This document shows positions 24,725 to 32,800 of a stretch of DNA of 32,940 bases, one piece after another. Both the position numbers and the translations under genes were made by a program. The DNA is from an uncultured Peptoniphilus sp. (lineage in GTDB: Bacteria > Bacillota > Clostridia > Tissierellales > Peptoniphilaceae): contig NZ_CAMILN010000020.1 of the NCBI RefSeq assembly GCF_946222045.1, positions 1-32,940 of the forward strand, given 5' to 3'. How positions within the stretch are numbered: position 1 is the stretch's first letter; every line of letters begins with the position of its first letter. The notes beneath the pieces are model-generated. The model made no database searches. It worked only from the letters and a program-made list of their open reading frames with translations, and was not told the DNA's origin.

Positions 24725-24752
24725 ATTATAATTTTGATTTGTAAATTGCCAA
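24725..24752 (-). promoter_or_regulatory. Promoter of the pst-pho operon
   Basis: On the minus strand TTGGCA (24747-24752), a 16-base spacer and TATAAT (24725-24730) lie about 50 bases before the pstS start. The third Pho box lies within the spacer, next to the -35 box. Confidence 0.75.
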
Positions 24753-24778
24753 GATGTCTTTTGTAAATTTTATGTAAA
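24740..24778 (-). promoter_or_regulatory. Pho boxes (phased TTTACA hexamers) upstream of pstS
   Basis: The minus strand has TTTACA at 24773-24778, 24762-24767 and 24740-24745. The steps are 11 and 22 bases, the one-per-turn phasing known for PhoP direct repeats (TTAACA-like) in Bacillus. PhoP from the same operon is the likely binder. Confidence 0.75.
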
Positions 24779-24825
24779 TTATTTTACCTTTAATCTTTAT
24801 CCCTTGTAATGTAAATTTTTACAAT

Positions 24826-24854
24826 AAAAAAAGAGCTAGTCTCCTAACTCTTTA
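24826..24854 (-). terminator. Terminator of the nad operon
   Basis: On the minus strand AAAGAG-T-TAG pairs with CTA-G-CTCTTT around a GAGA loop and runs into T7. The stem starts within the niaR stop codon region. It separates the NAD operon from the pst promoter. Confidence 0.85.
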
Positions 24855-25361
24855 GTCTTCTATTAAAAATCCCATTTCTCCCAAGACAACTTCTATCTCT
24901 TCCATGACTTCTTCATTTTCTGCTACAACAGTGTGATAATGAACTCCACCAGTTAATACATCAAGAGGTTTGGACATTTCTTCATCCATCTTTTCCAAAA
25001 ATATTTTGACGTCTCTTCTCGATGAACAATTGAGATCTTTTTTTATTTCACCATAGACCTTGTGGTGGACCATAACGTCCTTAACAAGTCCACCAAGGTC
25101 AACAATTGCTTCCAATTCTTTTTTTATGTCCTTGTCACTGTGCTTGACCTTGAAAACTTTTTGGGTCCTGGCTTCGTTTAAGTAGTAGCCCCTATTAGTT
25201 GACACAATGTCCTTGCCAGAGGCCCTAAGTATTGCCATGTCTTGGACTATAACCTGTCTTGTTACATCAAACTTTTTTGCCAAGTTCTCTCCCGACATGG
25301 GCTTTTGATTTTCGTATAAAAATTGTAACAAGTCTTCTCTTCTTGATTTTGGATCTAACAT
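24852..25361 (-). CDS. niaR: Niacin-responsive transcriptional repressor NiaR
   Basis: 169 residues. An N-terminal HTH_11 winged helix (SRREDLLQFLYENQKPMSG, then FDVTRQVIVQDMAILRASG) is followed by a 3H domain with its conserved histidines: KVKHSDKD, VMVHHKVYG and GGVHYHTV. This is the NiaR (YrxA) family, which represses de novo NAD synthesis and niacin uptake genes when nicotinic acid is available. Position at the end of a nadA-nadB-nadC operon agrees with autoregulated feedback. GGGAG lies before the ATG, seven bases after the nadC stop. The operator is probably the palindrome upstream of nadA. Confidence 0.92.
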   Translation of the reverse strand: MLDPKSRREDLLQFLYENQKPMSGENLAKKFDVTRQVIVQDMAILRASGKDIVSTNRGYYLNEARTQKVFKVKHSDKDIKKELEAIVDLGGLVKDVMVHHKVYGEIKKDLNCSSRRDVKIFLEKMDEEMSKPLDVLTGGVHYHTVVAENEEVMEEIEVVLGEMGFLIED

Positions 25362-25368
25362 ATCTCCC

Positions 25369-26215
25369 TCAATAGATTTTCAAATTTTTCATAGAAAGGT
25401 CCAAGACTCCTGCACTGTAAGTTATGGCACCCGAAGAAATATAATCAATATCTAGGTCCTTATAAGAATTAATATTTTCTAGGCTGACATTCCCCGAGCA
25501 CTCAATGATGGCTCTCTTATTAATTATCTTGCAGGCTTCTCTTATCTCTTCTATTTCCATATTGTCTAACATTATTATATCAGCTTTTGCTTCTAGTGCT
25601 TCCCTCACTTGGTCAAAATTTTCCACTTCGACTTCAATTTTCTTTACAAAGGGATTGAGGCTTCTCACTCTTTCAACTGCCTCTCTTATTCCACCACCTG
25701 CATCTATGTGGTTGTCTTTTAACATAATTCCATCAGATAAATTGTACCTGTGGTTATATCCTCCACCAAGAGTCACTGCATATTTTTCAAAAATCCTCAT
25801 GTTTGGAGTTGTCTTTCTTGTGTCAAGAATTTTTACATGTTTGCTGTCTAGGGCGTCAACCATTTTTTTTAGTGTAAGTTGCTATCCCGCTCATCCTTTG
25901 CAAGAAATTAAGTGCTGTCCTTTCACCCTCTAGGATTGCCTTGGCTCTTCCCCTTATTTTTCCTATTAAGTCCTTGTTATTAACCTCATCGCCATCAGAA
26001 AAATAAAATTCAAAGGTCACATCTTCGTCTAAAAGTTCAAATACCCTCTTAAATACATCAAGGCCTGCAAGAATTCCCTTGTCCTTTGCAATTAAATTTA
26101 CTTCAGCCTTCTCATCTTTTAAAATTGAATCTGTTGTTATGTCACCACTAGTCATGTCTTCCCTTAGGGCAGCAAGTATATACTTGTCAATTAAGATTGG
26201 CTTTAGCTCTCTCAT
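25369..26215 (-). pseudogene. nadC: Nicotinate-nucleotide pyrophosphorylase, frameshifted at an A8 run
   Basis: Together the two reading frames encode a complete 281-residue quinolinate phosphoribosyltransferase, which converts quinolinate and PRPP to nicotinate mononucleotide. The N-terminal part (ATG 26213-26215, overlapping nadB by 29 bases) reads REDMTSGDITTD to FLQRMSGIATYTKK and then hits TGA. The rest continues in the other frame as MVDALDSKHVKILDTRKTTP, GGGYNHRYNLSDGIMLKDNH and ECSGNVSLENI. The break falls in eight consecutive A (plus-strand T run 25863-25870); seven would restore TKKMVDAL. All catalytic residues are otherwise intact. It could be a true mutation, a sequencing error, or a slippage site that still yields some enzyme. 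The ribosome site AAAGGA lies nine bases before the ATG. Confidence 0.88.
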
Positions 26216-27449
26216 CTTCTCTTATCCTTTCAAAAATAATTTTTTTCATTTCTTCTTCATCAATATCCATTGTATCAATTTTGAAATTTATTTCTGCATT
26301 GTCAAATTTATTTTCGTTTAAGAAATCTGCCAAAATCCTCCCAAAAACCACGCACTCAAGAAGTGAATTGCAGGCGAGTCTATTGGAGCCATGGATACCA
26401 ACATTGCCAGCTTCACCAACAACAAAGAGGCCTTCTAGGTTAGTCCTTCCCTTTATGTCACAAAGAATTCCTCCCATAGTGTAGTGTTGGCAGGGAACTA
26501 TTGGAATATTTTCATATCTTGGATCAATTCCTCTGTCCCTCAACTCATCAAAAATCATTGGAAATCTCTTGGGAATTTTTTCTTCTCCAAGTGGTTTCAT
26601 TGACAAGTACTCAAAGTCCACTCCTTCCTTTTCCATTTCTTCTCTTATGGCTCCCGCAACAATATCCCTTGGCTTCATTTCATCTGTGAACCTTTCATCC
26701 TTGTGGTTTAGTAGTAATGCCCCTTCGCCCCTTGCTGATTCAGAAATTAAAAGTTGCCTTTCAACTCCTTCTTCATAAAGTGAAGTTGGATGAAACTGAA
26801 TGTAAGAAATGTCCTTAAGCTTGACTCCATTTTTTATTGCCATGGCAAGTCCGTCGCCACAAATATGAGGAAAGTTTGTTGACTTGTCAAAGAGTCCACC
26901 AAGGCCACCAGTTGCAAGGACCACATTAGTTGAAATAAAAACTTCATCGTGAGACCTTGCTCCGTAACACTTGCCATCTTTTACAATAAGATCAAGTATG
27001 GAAGTGTCTTCAAATATTTCTATGTTAGGTCTTTCTCTTAGCCTTTTATAGAGGGCATCTAGGATTCCCTTGCCTATTTCATCGTCAATATGAAGTCCTC
27101 TTGATGCGGAGTGGCCGCCCTCTCTTGCGTAATCAAGTCCTCCATCCTTCTTTGTGAACTCAACTCCGAGGTCCATTAAAAACTCAATTGCCTCTTGGGA
27201 CTTGTCCACCATGGTCTCAACTGACTTTAAATTATTCTTGTAGTGGCCAGCCTTCATGGTGTCCTCAATAAAAACTTGTCTGTCGTCACCATCTCTTAAT
27301 ACATTTATCCCTCCTTGGGCAAGATAAGAATTTGAATCTTCTAACTTTTTCTTTGTTACAAGACCAATCTTGTAATCTTTACTCAACTCTAGGGCAGTGC
27401 TGACTCCAGCAAGTCCTGAACCAACAATTAAAACATCAAATTTTTTCAT
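26187..27449 (-). CDS. nadB: L-aspartate oxidase (short form)
   Basis: 420 residues from the ATG at 27449. FAD-binding VLIVGSGLAGVSTALELS opens the protein. SYLAQGGINV, GHSASRGLHIDDEIG, VLATGGLGGLF, YIQFHPTSLY and GLFVVGEAGNVGIHGSNRLA mark the flavoprotein fold and active site. It oxidises aspartate to iminoaspartate for NadA. At about 420 residues it lacks most of the C-terminal helical domain of the E. coli enzyme (540), as I recall for some other clostridial forms. One base separates it from the nadA stop. A GTG three codons upstream (27458) is an alternative start with a closer GGAG. Confidence 0.92.
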   Translation of the reverse strand: MKKFDVLIVGSGLAGVSTALELSKDYKIGLVTKKKLEDSNSYLAQGGINVLRDGDDRQVFIEDTMKAGHYKNNLKSVETMVDKSQEAIEFLMDLGVEFTKKDGGLDYAREGGHSASRGLHIDDEIGKGILDALYKRLRERPNIEIFEDTSILDLIVKDGKCYGARSHDEVFISTNVVLATGGLGGLFDKSTNFPHICGDGLAMAIKNGVKLKDISYIQFHPTSLYEEGVERQLLISESARGEGALLLNHKDERFTDEMKPRDIVAGAIREEMEKEGVDFEYLSMKPLGEEKIPKRFPMIFDELRDRGIDPRYENIPIVPCQHYTMGGILCDIKGRTNLEGLFVVGEAGNVGIHGSNRLACNSLLECVVFGRILADFLNENKFDNAEINFKIDTMDIDEEEMKKIIFERIREDERAKANLN

Positions 27450-27450
27450 C

Positions 27451-28374
27451 CTATGCACCTAACTCCAACATTTTTTCTAGAGGTTTCAAAGCTTTTTCCC
27501 TAATTTCTCTTGGAACTTCTACTTGATTTTTATTTTCTTCTAAGACTTCAATAATTTTATCCAAAGTTAATTTTTTCATGTCATCGCAAATTGGTCCCTT
27601 GGCAAGCTTCCTAAATTTAACATCTGGATATTTTTTCTTTAACTCAGTAAAAATTCCTTCTTCAGTGACAACTAAAACATCATCATACTTGCCTGCTTCA
27701 TTGATGATTGCCTTTGTAGATCCAATGAAGTCAGCAAGGTCTAAGACTTCTTTCCTACATTCTGGATGAGCCAAAATTTTTACCTTCCCCTTGTAAGCTT
27801 TCACATCCTCAAGGTCTATCTCGTCGTGAACAGGACAGTAGCCGTCGTTTAAAATGACATTTTTATCTGGCAAGGACTTTTTAATATACGCCCCAAGATT
27901 TTTATCTGGCACAAAAAATATATTTTTTTCTTCTAATTTATTTACAATCTTTGCAGCGTTGGAAGATGTGACACAAATATCCGAGTAAGCCTTGATCTCT
28001 GCAGTAGAATTTATGTAAGTTACAACTGCTAGGTCATCGTACTTGTCTCTCATTTCCTTAATTTTTTCAACGCTCACCATGTGGGCCATGGGACAATCTG
28101 CTCCAAGATCAGGCATCAAAACATTCTTACTTGGATTCAAAATCTTAACACTTTCTCCCATGAAGTAGACTCCTGCCATGACTATGGTTTCTTCCTTGAG
28201 TTCTGTAGCCTTTTGAGCTAAGAAGAAAGAATCTCCTATGTAGTCAGCCACGGCTTGGATCTCTTCATCAACATAGTAGTGGGCAAGTATAACAGCATCT
28301 CTCTCTTCCTTTAATTTTTTTAATATTTCAATTTTTTCTTCTAAACTTAAATTTTCTAAATTTTTCAATTTCAC
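27451..28374 (-). CDS. nadA: Quinolinate synthase
   Basis: About 307 residues. It condenses iminoaspartate with dihydroxyacetone phosphate using a [4Fe-4S] cluster. AVILAHYYVDEEIQAVADY begins the first domain. The three cluster cysteines are seen in GADCPM, HPECR and GPICDDM, and VVTYINSTAEIKAYSDICV is the conserved second-domain segment. The start is uncertain: AGGAG precedes a TTG (28377), a GTG (28374, chosen) and another TTG (28368). First gene of the operon nadA-nadB-nadC-niaR; the promoter and a palindromic operator lie just upstream. Confidence 0.93.
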   Translation of the reverse strand: MKLKNLENLSLEEKIEILKKLKEERDAVILAHYYVDEEIQAVADYIGDSFFLAQKATELKEETIVMAGVYFMGESVKILNPSKNVLMPDLGADCPMAHMVSVEKIKEMRDKYDDLAVVTYINSTAEIKAYSDICVTSSNAAKIVNKLEEKNIFFVPDKNLGAYIKKSLPDKNVILNDGYCPVHDEIDLEDVKAYKGKVKILAHPECRKEVLDLADFIGSTKAIINEAGKYDDVLVVTEEGIFTELKKKYPDVKFRKLAKGPICDDMKKLTLDKIIEVLEENKNQVEVPREIREKALKPLEKMLELGA

Positions 28375-28400
28375 CAATCTCCTAATAAATTTTACTTAAA

Positions 28401-28429
28401 ATTATATTACAATGAAGCATACAGGACAA
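28401..28429 (-). promoter_or_regulatory. Promoter of the nad operon
   Basis: On the minus strand TTGTCC (28424-28429), a 17-base spacer and an exact TATAAT (28401-28406) lie about 27 bases before the nadA start. Confidence 0.7.
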
Positions 28430-28432
28430 GTC

Positions 28433-28448
28433 AAGTGTATATACACTT
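28433..28448. promoter_or_regulatory. Perfect 16-bp palindrome, probable NiaR operator
   Basis: AAGTGTATATACACTT is an exact palindrome ending three bases upstream of the nadA -35 box. Related half sites (AAGTCAAGTG at 28428-28437 and AAGTG at 28462-28466) flank it. As the operon encodes NiaR, repression by NiaR at this site is likely. Confidence 0.6.
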
Positions 28449-28449
28449 A

Positions 28450-28685
28450 CCTTTTATAGGCAAGTGACTTTATAAATTATTATTATCTTTCTAAGAAAAA
28501 TATTTTTAAAATAATGACTGAGCTTATTTTTACCAACTTGCTTTTATTTCTAAAGTCCAATTTAATTTTCACTTTCAAATAATTTTTAAAATCTCTTTAT
28601 TCTAAAGCTTTTGTTATTTAAAATATTTGAAGGGTATCATAGTAATATAGGATGTCGTTTTAAAGTAATAAAGGAAAGTGATCTT
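28450..28685 (+). other. AT-rich intergenic region before the GcvT-like gene
   Basis: No gene seen. An in-frame extension of the following gene to 28611 is possible but has no GcvT-like residues and no ribosome site. No confident plus-strand promoter was found. AAAGGAAAGTGATC just before 28686 is the ribosome site. Confidence 0.4.
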
Positions 28686-29696
28686 ATGAAAAATGATGCT
28701 TTAAGAAGAAAAGAACACGAAGCTGTTAGATCAGGCGTTGGTTATTACGACTTTACTCACCAAGTCCTAGATGTTAAGGGCAAGGATGCAGCAAAATTTT
28801 TAGACAAGATGTTTGTAAATGACATTAAAAATATGAAAGACACTCACGCTCTTTACACAACAATGTTAAATGAAGAAGGAAAAATTATTGATGACGTAAT
28901 TGTATTTAGACTAGAAGCAGATAAATTTTTGATTTCTACTCTCTATATAGACAAGATGATTGAATGGTTTGACAAATTTAAGGATGGCTTTGACCTAGAC
29001 TACAAAAATATCACAGACAAACTCACAATGTTTGCTATTCAAGGACCAAAATCCAAGGACCTTGTAAATAAAATTGTGGACAAGGATATTTCAGATTTAA
29101 AATTCTTCACAATCGAAGACAACTCTCTTGGCGATTTGGACCTTATGGTGGCAAGAGCAGGTTTCACTGGAGAACTTGGCTACGAACTTTACGTTCAGTC
29201 TTCTAAGAAAGGTCTCTTAGAAGAAAAGATAAAAGAAGCTGGAAAAGAATTTGATTTAGTAAACATTACTACAGATGTAATCGTCGGAAGTCTTCCTGGT
29301 GAAAAGGGCTACGTTCTTATGAGTGACCTTGAAGGAGCAAACCCACTTGAAGTTGGTTACGGCTGGACAGTAGCTTGGGACAGTGACTTTATTGGCAAGG
29401 ATGCACTCTTAAAGGCAAAAGAAAATGTTACTCTCGATCTCTTTGGATTTGAATCATTAGAAGATGGCCAAGTAGAAGCAGGTGACGAAGTCCTACTCGA
29501 TGGCAAAAAAATTGGTAAAGTAACAAAGTTCACTTACGGCTACACAGTAGAAAAATTCATCGGATACTGCATGATAGAAAAAGATAAGGCGGTGGAAGGC
29601 AAGGAAGTAGAAATAAAAACAAAAGCAGGAAGCATCCAAGGAAAACTATGCGACAGGGTCTTCTACGATAAAGAAAACGAGAGAGTAAGAGGATAA
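28686..29696 (+). CDS. Stand-alone GcvT-like (aminomethyltransferase family) protein
   Basis: 336 residues. It starts KNDALRRKEHEAVRSGVGYY, corresponding to the EHxAVRxxxGLFD segment of GcvT, and continues with TTMLNEEGKIIDDVIVFR, MFAIQGPKSKDLV, RAGFTGELGYELYV and the C-terminal GYGWTVAWDSDFIGKDALL. These are the folate-binding T-protein landmarks. It lacks the first 20 or so residues of GcvT (the FAGWxMP region), and the usual GARDxLRLEAG segment is replaced by GSLPGEKGYVLMSDLEGAN. No gcvP, gcvH or lpd gene is nearby. Known relatives include glycine-cleavage T protein, other tetrahydrofolate-dependent demethylases and YgfZ; the substrate is open. It is flanked by a good terminator. Confidence 0.82.
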   Translation: MKNDALRRKEHEAVRSGVGYYDFTHQVLDVKGKDAAKFLDKMFVNDIKNMKDTHALYTTMLNEEGKIIDDVIVFRLEADKFLISTLYIDKMIEWFDKFKDGFDLDYKNITDKLTMFAIQGPKSKDLVNKIVDKDISDLKFFTIEDNSLGDLDLMVARAGFTGELGYELYVQSSKKGLLEEKIKEAGKEFDLVNITTDVIVGSLPGEKGYVLMSDLEGANPLEVGYGWTVAWDSDFIGKDALLKAKENVTLDLFGFESLEDGQVEAGDEVLLDGKKIGKVTKFTYGYTVEKFIGYCMIEKDKAVEGKEVEIKTKAGSIQGKLCDRVFYDKENERVRG

Positions 29697-29733
29697 AAAA
29701 TAAATAAGAGAATAATTGGAAGTATAAAAAATT

Positions 29734-29761
29734 AAGGAGCCTAAAAAAGGCTCCATTTTTG
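29734..29761 (+). terminator. Terminator of the GcvT-like gene
   Basis: GGAGCC (29736-29741) pairs with GGCTCC (29749-29754) around an A-rich loop, followed by a T run, about 40 bases after the stop. Confidence 0.88.
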
Positions 29762-29812
29762 TTGCTTAAACTACAATTTTAAAAAGACAAATATAAACTT
29801 TTTGAACGCAGA

Positions 29813-29857
29813 TAAAAAAAATACCCTTCCACTTTTTCAAGTGAAAAGGGTATTTTT
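29813..29857 (-). terminator. Terminator of the large surface-protein gene
   Basis: On the minus strand AATACCCTT-TTCACTT pairs with AAGTGG-AAGGGTATT (long near-perfect stem, GAAA-type loop) and ends in T8. It lies about 25 bases after the stop codon. Confidence 0.88.
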
Positions 29858-29881
29858 AACAAACATCCTTAAAATGAACTC

Positions 29882-32800
29882 TTACTTATTTTTTCTTCTT
29901 TTTACTTCAAATAATCCTAATAAGGCAGAAGAAGCTACTGCTAATCCAGCATATAAAGCTATTCCAGGATCTTGAGTCTTTGGAGCTTTATTACCATCAT
30001 TAACTGACTTATTTTTTTCTACAAACTCTTCTTCATAATTTTCAACATAATCATTTTCATTATTTGTAGATTCTTTTTTGTCTTCAGCATTTAAACCTTC
30101 AGATTTTTCAACTTTATCTGTAGTTTTATCTGTAGCATTAAGTTCCTTATTGTTATTTAATTCTTCTTGTCTTTCTTTAACTTCTGTTGTTTCTATAGTA
30201 GAAATAACTCTATCAGAATTTTCCACAATTGTTACAACTGGAGTTCCTTTATCGTGATGTCTATTTTGTCCAAATGGGAAAGTAGAATCATGCTTATCTA
30301 TTTCCTCATAAACATAAGTTACATATAAGTTTCCTTCTACAACTTTTCCATCTGTATCAGCTGAATTTCTTCCCATTCCTATAAATCTAAATCCGTAAAA
30401 ATTCTTACGTTCAGTGTAATAATTTTCGCCTACAGGAGCATTTCTCTTTACTACTCTTTCACTTAAAATTCTGCCATCTTCTGTTACATATTGTACATAA
30501 ACATTTCCAGTATTTGGCTTTGGATCTGGATTTACTTTTGTCTTCTTGTATACATAAGTTACGTGTTGGTCGCCTTTTACAACTTTTCCATTTGCTGGGG
30601 CTGAATCTTTTGCCATTTCAACAAATTCATAACCTTCAAATGTTTTTTTGTCTGTTGTGTATTTTGTTCCAACTTCTGCGTTTACTACTACTTCTTTTTC
30701 TTTTTCAAGTACTGTTCCGTCTTCTGTTACGTATTTTACGTATACATTTCCTTTTTCTTCAGCTGGTGGTGTTACTTGTGTCTTCTTGTATACGTATGTT
30801 ACGTGTTGAACGCCATCTTTAACTTGTCCATTTGCTGGGGCTGAATCTTTTGCTATTTCAACAAATTCGTAGCCGTCAAATGTTTTTTTGTCTGTTGTGT
30901 ATGGTGTTCCAACTTTTTCGTTTACTAGTACTTCTTTTTCTGCTTCTAGTACTTTTCCGTCTTCTGTTACGTATTTTACGTATACACTTCCTAATTTTGG
31001 TTGTGAGTCTTCTTTTGGTATGAATACCCATGTTCCTGTTACGTTTTCGTCTTTACCATTTATTGTTGCGTCTTTTTTGTCGTAGCCTTTGAATATCCAT
31101 GTTCCGTCAGCTGTTGTTACTTGTGTTTGGTTTGGTTCTGTTGGTACGACTGTGTTGCCATCTACTTTTCCTGTTTGGTTTTTTGGCAATAATGCTTTTA
31201 CTTCGTCTGGTAAGTCTTTTCCAGGTGTTCCTGATTTGAATTCGTGAGTTACTTTGTATTCTTTTTCTGGTTCTGGAGTTTTGTCTTCTTCAAATACCCA
31301 TGTTCCTACGAAGTGTTCATCTGCTTTATCTATAGTTGCATCTGTTTTATCGTAGTTTTTGAATACCCACTTTCCACCTTCTACAGGTACTTCTGTTTTT
31401 GCTGGTTGAGTTGGAGTTACTTCTTCTCTATCTTTTTTACCTGTTTGGTCAGCTGGTCTTAGTTTGTTAACTTCTTCTGGTAATTCTTTTCCAGGTGTTC
31501 CTGATTTGAATTCGTGAGTTACTTTGTATTCTTTTTCTGGTTCTGGAGTTTTGTCTTCTTCGAATACCCATGTTCCTACGAAATGTTCATCTGCTTTATC
31601 TATTGTTGCATCTTTCTTATCGTAGTTTTTGAATACCCATTTTCCACCTTCTACAGGTACTTCTGTTTTTGCTGGTTGAGTTGGAGTTACTTTTTCTCCG
31701 TCTTTTTTACCTGTTTGGTCAGCTGGTCTTAGTTTGTTAACTTCTTCTGGTAATTCTTTTCCAGCTGTTCCTGATTTGAAATCATGAGTTACTTTGTATT
31801 CTTTTTCTGGTTCTGGAGTTTTGTCTTCTTCGAATACCCATGTTCCTACGAAATGTTCATCTGCTTTATCTATTGTTGCATCTTTCTTATCGTAGTTTTT
31901 GAATACCCATTTTCCACCTTCTACAGGTACTTCTGTTTTTGCTGGTTGAGTTGGAGTTACTTTTTCTCCGTCTTTTTTACCTGTTTGGTCAGCTGGTCTT
32001 AGTTTGTTAACTTCTTCTGGTAATTCTTTTCCTTTAGTTCCTGATTTGAATTCGTGAGTTACTTTGTATTCTGTTGTTACAGGTGGTGTCACTTCTTTTT
32101 TCTTGTATACATAAGTTACGTGTTGGTCACCTTTTTTAACTTCTCCATTTGCTGGGGCAGAATCTTTTGCCATTTCAACAAATTCATATCCGTCAAATGT
32201 TTTTTGTTCAGTTGTATATTTTGTTCCAACTTCTGCATTTACTAAGACTTCGCTTTCTTTTTCAAGTACTTTTCCGTCTTCTGTTACGTATTTTACGTAT
32301 ACGCTTCCTGTTTCTGGTTTAGGTTCATCTTTTGGTGTGAATTCCCATGTTCCTACAAAGTGTTCGTCTTTTCCATCGATTGTTGCATTTGTTCTGTCGT
32401 AGCCTTTGAATGTCCATGTTCCTTCTGCTGTTGTTACTTCTTTTTGTGCTGGTTCTGTTGGTACGACTGTTGTGCCATCTGTTTTTCCTGTTTGTTCTTT
32501 TGGCAATAATGCTTTTACTTCGTCTGGTAATTCTTTTCCAGTTGTTCCTGATTTGAATTCGTGAGTTACTTTGTGTTCTTCAGGTTTTGGTTCTTCATCT
32601 TTTGTGAATTTCCATGTTCCTGTTACGTGTTCGTCTGCTCCTTTGATTGTTGCAGTTTCTTTATCCCACGCTTCAAATGTCCATGTTCCTTTGTTCACTT
32701 CATCTTTTACTGGAGTGAATTCTTTTGGTGATGGAACTGATTTACCATCTGCTAGATTTTCTACTGTTTTTGGTAGTTGATCTTTTACGCCTTGTGGTAA

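Noticed and set aside
25369..26215. Two separate genes in place of nadC
   Set aside because: The downstream part starts exactly where NadC continues in homologues (MVDAL after TKK), has no ribosome site, and lacks half of the fold.
30514..32245. Long plus-strand open frames antisense to the surface-protein repeats, including repeated 72-residue copies
   Set aside because: They only mirror the repeat structure of the minus-strand gene and lack ribosome sites; their hydrophobic, aromatic composition is a by-product of antisense reading.
32696..32698. GTG at 32698 as the start of the right-hand surface protein
   Set aside because: The frame stays open to the window edge with further MucBP- and SHIRT-like sequence, and there is no ribosome site or signal peptide at the GTG.
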